A stretch of 64,000 bases of DNA. It comes from Acidobacteriota bacterium (GTDB taxonomy: Bacteria; Acidobacteriota; Terriglobia; Bryobacterales; Bryobacteraceae). The notes under the pieces were generated by a model. That model was not told the origin of the DNA. It saw only the letters and a program-made list of their open reading frames with translations, and searched no databases. The DNA lies in assembly GCA_005808475.1 (NCBI GenBank), contig SYLY01000333.1, positions 49,048-113,047 of the forward strand. Reading direction: 5' to 3'. A program made the position numbers and the translations under genes. Shown here one piece after another: positions 33,068 to 41,910 of the stretch (position 1 is its first letter; the number at the start of each line of letters is the position of its first letter).

Positions 33068-36000
33068 ATGCGGTCCTACGCAGTCCTTTCGCTCGCCGCT
33101 TTCGCTTCGTTGGCGCTCGCGCAAACCGAGCGCGGCAATATCACCGGGACGGTCACCGACGGCACCGCCGCGGCAGTTCCCGGAGCCCAGGTGATCATCA
33201 CCAACTTGGCCACCAACCAGGCAATGACAGTCGCCGCCACCGATGGCGGCGATTACAACGCTCCGAACCTGAGCCCCGGAACCTACCGTGTGGAGTTCTC
33301 GGCGTCGGGATTCAAGAAAACCGTGCGCGATGGCGTCATTCTGACCGCGTCGGCGACCCTGCGCGTGGACGCGCGGCTGGAGATCGGCCAGGTAAGCGAA
33401 TCGGTGGAAGTCCGCGCGGACATCGCGCAGGTCCAGACCGAAAACGCCAGAATCACCACCGCCGTGCAGAACAAGCTGGTGGATGAACTGCCACTCGTGG
33501 TGGGCGGAGCGCTGCGCAGCCCGTTCGATCTGGTCTCGATCACGCCCGAGGCTCGCGGCAGCGGCGGCCAACTCGCCCTCGGCGGCGGACAGGCGCGAGC
33601 CTGGGAAGCGACACTCGACGGCGTGTCGGTGGCGACCAACCGTTCCGCCGACGCCGTGGAGATCGCCTACAACGCGCCCTCCCTCGAGGCGATCACCGAG
33701 TTCGCGGTGGACACCAACGGCTTCAAGGCCGAATACGGCCAGGCGGGCGGTGGAATCATGACGTTCTCGTCGAAGTCCGGCACCAACCAGTTCCACGGCG
33801 TCGCCTACGACTTCCTGCGGAACGAAAAGCTGGACGCGCGCGGATTCTTCGCTCCCAAACGCGCCGCCTACCGCCAGAACGACTTCGGCGCCACGGCGGG
33901 TGGTCCGATGATCATCCCAAAACTCTACAACGGCCGCGACAAAACCTTCTTCTTCTTCTCCTACGAAGGCTTCCGGAACCGCGTCGGCTCCAACGATTCG
34001 ATCTTGACGCTGCCCACGCCGGAGATGTACGAGGGCGACTTCACCAACCTGGTGAGCCCCGCCAATCAACGCCTGCTGATCTACGACCCCAACACCACGC
34101 GCGCGAATCCGAACGGCGCTGGCCAGATTCGCGACGCCTTCCCAAACAACCGGATCCCGGCGGGGCGCATCAGCCCGTTCGCCAAGCAGTGGGGCTCGTT
34201 CGCGCAGCCGGTCAAGCCGAATCGCGGCGGTACGCCCGGCACGATCGACTACATCCGGAACAATTACATCGCCACCGGCGGATCGGTGGTGTCGCCGCAG
34301 AACAAGTACAGCCTCAAGGTGGACCACGTGTTCAACACGGCCCACCGCATGGCCTTCTTCTACAACAACAGCAATTTCAATCAAGCCGTTGGACCGGGCG
34401 GTCCGTCCGGCCTCCCGCTGCCCCTTTGGAACGGCCAGGTGCAGACTTTCGAGACCGAAGCCTACCGCGTCACCCACGACTGGACGCTGAATCCGCGCAT
34501 GCTGAACCACTTCGCCATCGGCGGCAACCTGTTCTATAAGGTGAGCGCGTCGGCGAACGCCACCGGCGGTTGGAAGAGCAAGATCTGCATGAAGAACGTG
34601 CCCGATTGCGACGTCAACTTCCCGAACGCCGGTTTCAGCGAATTCTCCGGTTGGGGAGCCACTTCGTTCAACGGAACCGAACAGCCTCTGTGGTCGATCA
34701 AGGACGACCTCAGCTACATCAAGGGCTCGCACACGTTCAAGTTCGGCGGCTCGTTCCAGAGCCAGCGGGCCAACGGATACGGCCAGCAGAACATCATGGG
34801 CCAGGCAAGCTTCAGCTTCCAGGGCACGTCGATTCCCGGCGCCACGGCGCTGAATAGCGGCAGTTCGTTCGCCAGCTTCCTGCTGGGCGACGCCGCGTCC
34901 GGCGCCACCGAGACCAACCGCTTCGTGGCCCAACTCTACCGCTACTACGGCTTCTACGCGCAAGACGACTGGCGCGTCAACCGGCGGCTCACGTTGAACC
35001 TCGGCCTGCGCTATGAGTTCACCACGCCACCGGTCGAGAACGACGGCGACAAGTACTCCGACTTCACTCCCGACCGGATCAATCCGGCCGTCAACTATCC
35101 GGGCGCCCTGCGCTTCGCCGGGTTCGGCCAAGGCCGCGAAGGCACGCGGTCGCTGGTGCCTGGCTGGTATGGCGGCATCAGCCCGCGGTTTGGCATGGCC
35201 TACACGCTGGACCAGAAGACGGTGCTGCGCGCCGCCATCGGCCGGTCGTTCAGCAAAGTGACGGTGGTCGCCGGATCCGGCCACTTCGCGGGCTTCATCG
35301 GCTCGTACTCGTTCGCGTCGCTCGACCAGGGCATCACGCCGGCGTTCAAGCTGGACAACGGCCTGCCGCAGTATCCGCTGCCGCCGCAACTCGACCCCTC
35401 GTTCCAGAACAACCAGAATGTGGACCACTGGCAATTGGCGGACGCCGTCCGCGCGCCGGAGAACATCAACTGGACGTTCTCGGTCCAGCGCCAGCTCTCG
35501 TCGAGCACGGTGGTGGAGGCCGCCTACAACGCGACGCTCGGGTCGCGTCTCCAGACAGGCCTGGTCAACATCAACCAGTTGCCGACGCCCATCCTGAACC
35601 GGCTGGTGAATCAGTATGGGGCCGCGCAGACCGTCAACATCCTGAACGCGCCCGCGGGCAGCGCGTTGCCGCAACAAGCGGGCATCTCCCTGCCGTATCC
35701 GGCGTTCACCAACCCCAACATTCAGCGAACCACCCGCAACGTCGCGCAGTCGCTGCGGCCGTATCCGCAGTACCTGAGCGTGGTGACCGGCGCCCAGGGC
35801 GGCGACAAGAGCGGACACTCCACCTATCATGCGGTGGTGCTGAAACTCGAGCGGCGCTACACCAACGGGTTGACGTTCCAGGGCAACTACACGCTGTCGA
35901 AGATCCTCACCGACTCCGACAGCTACGACGCCAGCAGCACCTCGCAGGATCAATACAACCGCAGCCTCGAGAAATCCATCGGCCGCTTCGATCAGACCCA

Positions 36001-36556
36001 CGGAGTCAAGCTCAGCACGATCTACGAATTGCCGTTCGGCAAGGGCAAGCGCTGGATGAACGTGGGCGGCGTGGCGAACGGAGTGCTCGGCGGGTGGCGC
36101 CTGAGTGGCATCCAGAGCTACTTGTCGGGTTTCCCGATCGCGCTCTCGCGCAACAGTCCGTGGCCGATCTTCAACGGCGTCACCCGCCCGACGATCTCAA
36201 CCTACGACGGTTGGCGCGCGCCGCTCAAGGGCGACAAGTTCGACCCCGCGGCGGACCGCTTCCTCAACCCGGCCACGTTCCCCGCCACGGCCCAGCCGAT
36301 CGCGTTCGGCAACTCCACGCGCTACAACCCGAAGGTGCGCTCGTTCCCGAATTTCAACGAGAACATCAGCTTCGCCAAGTCGTTCCCGTTCGGCGAGACC
36401 CGCCGCCTGGACTTCCGCTGGGAGGCGTTCAACCTGTTCAACCGGACCGTGTTCGGCGTGGGCGGAACGAACCTGAACGGCAACAATTTCGGCGTGGTGA
36501 ACGATCAGGCCAACACGTGGCGGCAGATGCAAGTGGCCCTGAAGCTCTACTGGTAA
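33068..36556 (+). CDS. TonB-dependent receptor, Oar-like (1162 residues)
   Basis: A large outer-membrane receptor. Signal peptide MRSYAVLSLAAFASLALAQ, then a CarboxypepD_reg domain (GNITGTVTDGTAAAVPGAQV; APNLSPGTYRVEFSASGF), a plug-like region (NKLVDELPLVVGG; LDGVSVATNR) and the Oar-type barrel (FFFFSYEGFRNRVGSN; YGFYAQDDWRVNRRLTLNLG) ending in MQVALKLYW. A GGGAGG ribosome site precedes the ATG by seven bases. A bipartite ECF-type promoter lies about 225 bases upstream with a perfect inverted repeat in the intervening leader. The ligand is unknown. Confidence 0.92.
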   Translation: MRSYAVLSLAAFASLALAQTERGNITGTVTDGTAAAVPGAQVIITNLATNQAMTVAATDGGDYNAPNLSPGTYRVEFSASGFKKTVRDGVILTASATLRVDARLEIGQVSESVEVRADIAQVQTENARITTAVQNKLVDELPLVVGGALRSPFDLVSITPEARGSGGQLALGGGQARAWEATLDGVSVATNRSADAVEIAYNAPSLEAITEFAVDTNGFKAEYGQAGGGIMTFSSKSGTNQFHGVAYDFLRNEKLDARGFFAPKRAAYRQNDFGATAGGPMIIPKLYNGRDKTFFFFSYEGFRNRVGSNDSILTLPTPEMYEGDFTNLVSPANQRLLIYDPNTTRANPNGAGQIRDAFPNNRIPAGRISPFAKQWGSFAQPVKPNRGGTPGTIDYIRNNYIATGGSVVSPQNKYSLKVDHVFNTAHRMAFFYNNSNFNQAVGPGGPSGLPLPLWNGQVQTFETEAYRVTHDWTLNPRMLNHFAIGGNLFYKVSASANATGGWKSKICMKNVPDCDVNFPNAGFSEFSGWGATSFNGTEQPLWSIKDDLSYIKGSHTFKFGGSFQSQRANGYGQQNIMGQASFSFQGTSIPGATALNSGSSFASFLLGDAASGATETNRFVAQLYRYYGFYAQDDWRVNRRLTLNLGLRYEFTTPPVENDGDKYSDFTPDRINPAVNYPGALRFAGFGQGREGTRSLVPGWYGGISPRFGMAYTLDQKTVLRAAIGRSFSKVTVVAGSGHFAGFIGSYSFASLDQGITPAFKLDNGLPQYPLPPQLDPSFQNNQNVDHWQLADAVRAPENINWTFSVQRQLSSSTVVEAAYNATLGSRLQTGLVNINQLPTPILNRLVNQYGAAQTVNILNAPAGSALPQQAGISLPYPAFTNPNIQRTTRNVAQSLRPYPQYLSVVTGAQGGDKSGHSTYHAVVLKLERRYTNGLTFQGNYTLSKILTDSDSYDASSTSQDQYNRSLEKSIGRFDQTHGVKLSTIYELPFGKGKRWMNVGGVANGVLGGWRLSGIQSYLSGFPIALSRNSPWPIFNGVTRPTISTYDGWRAPLKGDKFDPAADRFLNPATFPATAQPIAFGNSTRYNPKVRSFPNFNENISFAKSFPFGETRRLDFRWEAFNLFNRTVFGVGGTNLNGNNFGVVNDQANTWRQMQVALKLYW

Positions 36557-36617
36557 CGGCCCCCCCGGAGCACTCCGCGTGGCCCGGCGCCATAATCGGG
36601 CCATTCGGAGGTGCGAC

Positions 36618-38498
36618 ATGCGCAACGTTGTCTGTTTCATCATGTCCGGCTGCATGGCTTCCGCCCAGGGAACGCGGACGGGATTGCGAGGCTCCCTTAC
36701 CGACTCGAACGGCGCCGTGATTCCCGGCGCCCAGGTGACAATCACAGGGCCCGGATTCCGGCAGATTGCCCTCACCGGCTCCGAAGGGACGTACGTAGCA
36801 GGCGTTCCGGCCGGCACGTACACCGTCACCGTCGAAGCCGAGCATTTCGGCAAGACGGAAACCGCCGGAGTCGTCGTCACCGCCGGACGGGAGAGAAACC
36901 TCGACTTCGCGCTCAATCCGGCGCCGCTGGAAGACGAGATCGTGATCGCCACTTTGTCCGACGCTGCGTCGCTGAGGCCGGGATTCCTGCCCTCGCCGGG
37001 CGTCGCACCGGGCGCGGCGTTCCTCGCGAGCGGGCGCTTCGGCTTGACGGACACGACCGGGGCCGGCGGCGAGTATCCGGTGGAGATCGACGGTTTGAGC
37101 CTGACGATCGCCAACACCGCGGGCGATAGTCTGCAGTGCTCGCTCGCATCGGCCGGACCCAATCAAGTGACCGGCATCATTCCCGACATAGCCGCTCCAG
37201 GCCTCTGGTCCGTCACGGCCCGGCGCGGCGAGAAGGTGAGCCGCCCCCGCTCGTTCGAAGTCGTCTGGACGCCCAGGATCTACTCGCGCAACCTGCTCGG
37301 CTTCGGACTGGCGGAAATCGCGGACACTAGCGGTACACCGGTCACATACACGAATCCGATGCGGCCCGGCCTAAACTACGAGATGACGATCGCCAACGCC
37401 GGCTCCAACGCGGACGGTTACGTGCTGAAGATCGGCAACACTACGTTCGCCCGGGGCGCCCTCGCGGACGCGGCATACACGCCCGGCCCAGTCCCTGGAG
37501 CCGGCGTGTTCCGGTTCGGGCTGCCCGGTTCGTTGCCTACCGATGCTTATGGCTGCGGAGTTCCTATCCAGATCGGCGCCGGCCCCGGCGTGTGGAGCAA
37601 TCAGGTAACGGCGCCGATCTCGCGGGAAGGCCCGTGCAGCGACGCGCTTGCGTTCGGCGCGGCCGACTTCGCGCAACTGACAGAGCCCGGCATCGCCATC
37701 AACGAGACCCAAATCACCGAGGGATCGTTCCTCTCGAGCGCCACGCCAGGTTCCACCCGGAACTTCACGTTCGGACGCATGCTCGCGGCTCGATGGAGGA
37801 TCGGCGCGTATGGGCCCCCACCGCCGTCCGGCTCCTGCGCCTACCGCTGGGAGCCCGCGGGGTTTGTGAATCCTGAGCCTCCGCAACGTTTGTCGCTCGG
37901 CGGCGCCGCGTCCATGACAGTTCCGTGGGGGCAGTTCAACTTCGCCCCGAACTCCAACAATGGTCCGTTCAGCCTGGCGTTCGCGCCGCCGGCCGCGTTT
38001 TCGGAGGGAACCTACGCATTGGACTATCCCTCCACGTTCACGGTCGATGGGCGCAATCACACGTTCCGCGCCAGCGGGTCCTACCAGCGACGGGCGGGAG
38101 CGATGCGGAACTTCTTTGTCAACCGTCTGGCCGCGCTGACTTCCCTGACCAGCGACGGCATCGTGGGACTGGCAGCCGATCTCGACGGGCTCGAGGCCAC
38201 GGCCGACGCGAACGTCCTGCGGCAGTTGATCGCCGACTTGACCGTGACGGTCGATCACGGTACGCTCGGCCGCCACTCGGTCCGCTGCCTTTCCAACGGG
38301 GACGCGCCGCTCGATCTGGGGGCGCGTTTGGAGTCGATCCTGCCGCTGCTGCCGGCCCGGGCCAACAACGTCGACGTGACGCTCCGGTGGTTTCCGATCG
38401 AGCGAGTCCGCCACGATCACACGAGCGGCGTGCTCGACCGCTCGTTGGTTTCTTTCGACGCGTTCGTGGCCATTCAGGATTTGCCCGCCATCCGGTAG
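36618..38498 (+). CDS. Secreted protein with CarboxypepD_reg and TIGR03437-like domains
   Basis: A 626-residue exported protein. The short signal peptide is followed by a carboxypeptidase-regulatory-like Ig domain at residues ~20-100 (TGLRGSLTDSNGAVIPGAQV; TYVAGVPAGTYTVTVEAE). Residues ~110-225 resemble the Solibacter-type TIGR03437 module (APGAAFLASGRFGL; VEIDGLSLTIANTAGD; IPDIAAPGLWSVTARRG). The remaining ~400 residues contain no motif I recognise. GGAGG eight bases before the ATG fixes the start; a CATAAT at 36589-36594 may be the -10. The strong similarity of the first domain to that of the preceding receptor suggests a common origin. Confidence 0.75.
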   Translation: MRNVVCFIMSGCMASAQGTRTGLRGSLTDSNGAVIPGAQVTITGPGFRQIALTGSEGTYVAGVPAGTYTVTVEAEHFGKTETAGVVVTAGRERNLDFALNPAPLEDEIVIATLSDAASLRPGFLPSPGVAPGAAFLASGRFGLTDTTGAGGEYPVEIDGLSLTIANTAGDSLQCSLASAGPNQVTGIIPDIAAPGLWSVTARRGEKVSRPRSFEVVWTPRIYSRNLLGFGLAEIADTSGTPVTYTNPMRPGLNYEMTIANAGSNADGYVLKIGNTTFARGALADAAYTPGPVPGAGVFRFGLPGSLPTDAYGCGVPIQIGAGPGVWSNQVTAPISREGPCSDALAFGAADFAQLTEPGIAINETQITEGSFLSSATPGSTRNFTFGRMLAARWRIGAYGPPPPSGSCAYRWEPAGFVNPEPPQRLSLGGAASMTVPWGQFNFAPNSNNGPFSLAFAPPAAFSEGTYALDYPSTFTVDGRNHTFRASGSYQRRAGAMRNFFVNRLAALTSLTSDGIVGLAADLDGLEATADANVLRQLIADLTVTVDHGTLGRHSVRCLSNGDAPLDLGARLESILPLLPARANNVDVTLRWFPIERVRHDHTSGVLDRSLVSFDAFVAIQDLPAIR

Positions 38499-38514
38499 CG
38501 CCGGTCGAGTCCCT

Positions 38515-38520
38515 TTATAC
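38515..38520 (+). promoter_or_regulatory. -10 hexamer TATACT upstream of the enolase-superfamily gene
   Basis: TATACT lies 50 bases before the ATG at 38571. A GGAGG ribosome site precedes the ATG, so this gene has a normal leader. Confidence 0.4.
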
Positions 38521-38570
38521 TGAGAGATCCGCCCCGGCGGGCGGAATCCATTCATTTCGGAGGCCATCCC

Positions 38571-39803
38571 ATGAATCGACGAGCGTTCCTGCAGTCCCTT
38601 GCCGTGGCCGCGCCCGCCACGTTGCTGCGCCCCAAGCCCGCGTTCGGCGCGCTGCCCAAGGTCAAGATCACACGCGTGAAGATCCACCGGCCGCCGAACC
38701 TCAACGAGAACTTCAACCAGAGCACGATGATCTGCACGGTGGAGACCGACGCCGGCATCACCGGCATCGGCGAGGGCGGAACGAAAGACACGCTGGAGCA
38801 GTGCGCCGGGACGTTGATCGGAAAGAACCCGTTCCACATCGAGGCGATCTGGCAGGAGATGTACATCGCGTGGTTCTATCCGCCGGGACGGGAGAAGATC
38901 CACGCTCTCGGAGCGCTCGACCTGGCGCTGTGGGACATCAAGGGCAAGGCGCTCGGGATGCCCGTCCACGAGTTGCTCGGCGGACAGGTCCGGAACCATT
39001 GCGAATGCTACGCCACGGGTGGCGCGCCGCGAGCCGGCGGGGCGCCGATGAGCCTCCGCGAACGCGCCAAGGCCACGATGGAGGCAGGCTATCGCGCCTT
39101 CCGCATGGGCGCCGGCGACACGCGCACCGGCGACGTGTTCAACACCCACGAACGGGTCCGCAAGGTCGCGGCGGACTGCAAGGAGGCGCGCGAGGGAGTC
39201 GGCAAGGACGGCGACTGGTGCATCGACTTCCACCAGCGCTTCGACTACTCCGACGCCGTCCGCGCCTGCCGCCTGATCGAGGAGTACGAGCCCTACTTCG
39301 TCGAGGATCCGGTCCGCGACGAGCACGCCCACCAGGATATTCCCAAGCTCCGCCAGATGACCAGCGTTCCGCTGACGCACGGCGAGGAGTGGGGCCAGCG
39401 ATACGACTTCAACAAGCTGGTGGAGAACCACGACATCGACTATATCCGCGCCACGCTGCCGAACGTGGGCGGCATCACCGAGATGATGAAGATCGCCGCC
39501 ATCTGCGAAACGCACGCCGTCGGCATCGTCCCGCACTTCACCGGTCCGATCTCGACGGCGGCGCTGGTCAACTGCCTGTCGACATACCCAGGTCCGGTCA
39601 TCATGGAGTACAACTATGGCGGCCGTCCGATCCCGCACCTGCCGGAGTGCCTCGATTTCAAGAACGGCAAGGCGCTGCCGAATCAACGCCCCGGGCTGGG
39701 CGTAACGGTGGACTTGAAGCAGCTCACCCAGATCGGCGAGGTGACGCAGCCCGGGCGGAAGAACGTGTTCGTACGGCCGGATGGCTCGCTGACCCACTGG
39801 TAA
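38571..39803 (+). CDS. Enolase-superfamily (mandelate racemase/galactonate dehydratase-like) enzyme with Tat signal
   Basis: A 410-residue protein. The N-terminus MNRRAFLQSLAVAAPATLL matches a twin-arginine signal (RRAFLQ), which predicts export of the folded enzyme. The N-terminal capping domain is followed by a TIM barrel: ALGALDLALWDIKGKALG, the metal-ligand strand CIDFHQRFDY with the acid sugar-dehydratase-like DxHxR, VEDPVRDE, THGEEWGQ and late HFTGPIS. This points to a sugar-acid dehydratase (galactonate/mannonate-like) rather than a racemase with a KxK motif. GGAGGCC lies just upstream of the ATG. Confidence 0.82.
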   Translation: MNRRAFLQSLAVAAPATLLRPKPAFGALPKVKITRVKIHRPPNLNENFNQSTMICTVETDAGITGIGEGGTKDTLEQCAGTLIGKNPFHIEAIWQEMYIAWFYPPGREKIHALGALDLALWDIKGKALGMPVHELLGGQVRNHCECYATGGAPRAGGAPMSLRERAKATMEAGYRAFRMGAGDTRTGDVFNTHERVRKVAADCKEAREGVGKDGDWCIDFHQRFDYSDAVRACRLIEEYEPYFVEDPVRDEHAHQDIPKLRQMTSVPLTHGEEWGQRYDFNKLVENHDIDYIRATLPNVGGITEMMKIAAICETHAVGIVPHFTGPISTAALVNCLSTYPGPVIMEYNYGGRPIPHLPECLDFKNGKALPNQRPGLGVTVDLKQLTQIGEVTQPGRKNVFVRPDGSLTHW

Positions 39804-39829
39804 CCGGCTAGCCGATAGGCTAATCGAGA

Positions 39830-39835
39830 TAAGCT
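39830..39835 (+). promoter_or_regulatory. -10 hexamer TAAGCT, leaderless promoter of the glycosyltransferase cluster
   Basis: TAAGCT, six bases, then the TTG start at 39842. It supports TTG as the start and a separate transcript for the glycan cluster. Confidence 0.4.
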
Positions 39836-39841
39836 GAAGAG

Positions 39842-40825
39842 TTGCCCAGAGTCACCGTGGTGGTTCCGACGCTCGCCGCGGGCGAGCCGCTCGACCGCTG
39901 TCTGAACGCGCTACGAAAGCAGACCTGGCGCGACTTCGAGACGATCGTGGCTGACAATAGCGGACAACGACGCGTGCCGGACGCAGCGGCGGACCGCGTC
40001 TTCCAGCACGAGCGCAACCTCGGGTTCGGCGGCGCGATCAACCACGCGGCCGCGCGCACCGAATCGGAGTTCGTAGCCATAGTCAACGACGACGCGGAGG
40101 CGAGTCCCGGTTGGCTGGAAGCCCTGATACGCGCCGCGCAACAACATCCCCGCGCGGGAATGTTCGCGAGCCAGGTCCGGCTGGACGCCGCGCGCATCGA
40201 TTCGGCCGGCATGCTGCTCTGCGGCGATGGCAGCAGCAAGCAGCGCGGCCACGGACGGCCTCCCTCGGAATTCGCGAGGGTCGAGGAGGCATTGCTTCCC
40301 AGCGGTTCCGCCGCAATGTACCGCCGCTCCGCGCTGGCCGAAACGGGCCTGTTCGACGAGGAGTTTTTTCTCTATTGCGAGGACACCGATCTCGGCCTCC
40401 GGCTCCGCTGGGCGGGCTGGGGCTGCGTCTACGTCGCGGACGCGGTGGTGGATCACGCGTACTCGGCGACGGCGGGACGCGCGTCGCCGCTCAAGGCATA
40501 TCTGGTGGAGCGGAACCGTCTTCGCGTGGCGGTGAAGAACTTCCCCTTGGGCATGCTGGCGGCCGGGCCGATCGCCGGCGCGACCCGGTACTTCTGGCAC
40601 GCGGTTTCGGCGCTCGGCGGACGAGGGGCGGCGGGCGAGTTCGCGAAAAACGATGGAGCCGCGAAGCTGGTCTGGTTCGCCGTGAAGGCGCATCTCGCGC
40701 TCGCGCCCGCCCTGCCGGACCTGATTCGCAAGCGCCGCGCGATCCCGCGCCGGATCTCCGCCGCCGAATTCGCCGCGTTGGCGCGGCGCTTCGCGATTTC
40801 GCCGCGCGAGGTCGCCAGCCAATGA
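39842..40825 (+). CDS. Family 2 glycosyltransferase
   Basis: A 327-residue GT2 enzyme starting at TTG. VTVVVPTLAAGEPLDRCL and IVADNSG form the nucleotide-binding part, NLGFGGAINHAAART is the rhamnosyltransferase-type motif, IVNDDAEAS is the DxD region and EEFFLYCEDTDLGLRLRWAGW the acceptor-side ED motif. It is the first gene of a four-gene surface-glycan cluster; its stop overlaps the next GT2 gene (ATGA). Confidence 0.85.
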   Translation: MPRVTVVVPTLAAGEPLDRCLNALRKQTWRDFETIVADNSGQRRVPDAAADRVFQHERNLGFGGAINHAAARTESEFVAIVNDDAEASPGWLEALIRAAQQHPRAGMFASQVRLDAARIDSAGMLLCGDGSSKQRGHGRPPSEFARVEEALLPSGSAAMYRRSALAETGLFDEEFFLYCEDTDLGLRLRWAGWGCVYVADAVVDHAYSATAGRASPLKAYLVERNRLRVAVKNFPLGMLAAGPIAGATRYFWHAVSALGGRGAAGEFAKNDGAAKLVWFAVKAHLALAPALPDLIRKRRAIPRRISAAEFAALARRFAISPREVASQ

Positions 40826-41547
40826 CTGCCGCCGCCGGACGCGTTCTGATCCTGATCCCCGCCTACAACGAAGAAGGCGCGATCGCCTCGGTGATCTCCG
40901 AGGTCCGGCAAGTGCTCGGCGCGGTGGACATGATCGTGGCCGACGACTGCTCCACCGACGCCACCGTGTCGATCGCGCAATCGCAGGGTGTGCGGGTGCT
41001 GTCGATGCCGCACCATCTCGGGCTCGGTGGATGCATGCAGGCGGGCTACCGGCTGGCGTTCGAACTCGGCTACGATTTCGTGGTGCGGCTGGATGGCGAC
41101 GGCCAGATGGACCCGCGCGACGTGCCGAAACTGCTCGAAACGCTGCGCACCGACGGTTGCCAGATGGTGATCGGCTCGCGCTACCTCGAGGGCTCGCCGC
41201 CCTACACGAGCTTCTCCCGCTCGGTCGGTATCGGTATGTTCCGCATGTTGCTGCGGCCGATTCTCGGCAAGCCCGTGCGCGACCCGACATCCGGCTTCGT
41301 CGGCGTGAATCGCGAGGCGCTGCAAGTGTTCAGCCGCAGTTTTCCGCTGGAGTACCCGGAGATCGAGGCGTTGGTGGTGCTTCGCCGGCGCGCGTTCCGG
41401 TTCCAGGAAGTGCCGTGCCGGGTGCGTCCGCGCATGGCGGGAACCAGCACCATCACCCCGGCGAAATCGTTCTACTACATCGTGCACGTGCTGCTCGGCG
41501 TGCTGGTGAACATCCTGCGATTCGAGCGCCACCGTTGGAGGTTATAG
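40822..41547 (+). CDS. Family 2 glycosyltransferase, polyprenyl-phosphate mannosyl/glucosyltransferase type
   Basis: A 241-residue DPM1-like GT2. LILIPAYNEEGAIASVI, IVADDCSTDATV, and the metal motif RLDGDGQMDPRDV are all visible, followed by IGSRYLEG and DPTSGFVGVNREAL. DPM1-like enzymes transfer a sugar to a polyprenyl phosphate carrier, which can then serve membrane glycosyltransferases such as GT39 members. It lies three bases before a DUF2304 membrane protein gene, a pairing common in polysaccharide loci. Confidence 0.88.
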   Translation: MTAAAGRVLILIPAYNEEGAIASVISEVRQVLGAVDMIVADDCSTDATVSIAQSQGVRVLSMPHHLGLGGCMQAGYRLAFELGYDFVVRLDGDGQMDPRDVPKLLETLRTDGCQMVIGSRYLEGSPPYTSFSRSVGIGMFRMLLRPILGKPVRDPTSGFVGVNREALQVFSRSFPLEYPEIEALVVLRRRAFRFQEVPCRVRPRMAGTSTITPAKSFYYIVHVLLGVLVNILRFERHRWRL

Positions 41548-41550
41548 CCC

Positions 41551-41910
41551 ATGGATCGACTGTTTCTCGTCGCCTCGCTGTCGAGCGTCGCGCTGATTTT
41601 CATGGTGATGTACTCGCTGCGGCGCGAGCACATCCGCGTCGAGTACTCGGTGAGCTGGCTGGCCGCCGCGTCGCTGATGCTGTTCCTGTCGCGGTGGCCC
41701 ACGGGCCTCGAGTTGATCGGCGCGCCGTTGGGAGTTCGATCGCCGCACGCGGTTCTGCTGTCGATCCTGGTGGGCGTGCTACTGCTGGTGCTCTATCGCG
41801 TGTCGCTGCTGCTTTCGCATCTGCGCGACAACAATGTCGCGTTGGCGCAGAAGGTTGCCATCCTCGAGTACCGGATCGGCGAGTTGGCCGCGAATGCGGA
41901 TCGGCGTTAA
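41551..41910 (+). CDS. DUF2304 small membrane protein
   Basis: A 119-residue protein with three hydrophobic segments and the DUF2304 signature (YSLRREHIRVEYSVSWLAAA), followed by a charged C-terminal coiled segment (DNNVALAQKVAILEYRIGEL). DUF2304 proteins usually sit directly after a DPM1-like GT2, as here, and may anchor it to the membrane. The 3' end overlaps the GT4 gene by 17 bases. Confidence 0.85.
   Translation: MDRLFLVASLSSVALIFMVMYSLRREHIRVEYSVSWLAAASLMLFLSRWPTGLELIGAPLGVRSPHAVLLSILVGVLLLVLYRVSLLLSHLRDNNVALAQKVAILEYRIGELAANADRR

Noticed and set aside
32957..36001. 1014-codon open frame antisense to the second TonB receptor
   Set aside because: The plus strand encodes an unmistakable receptor with signal peptide and barrel. 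The antisense product has no domain and a composition typical of shadows.
37371..39797. 808-codon minus-strand frame across two genes
   Set aside because: It covers two well-supported genes on the plus strand and shows no motif of its own.
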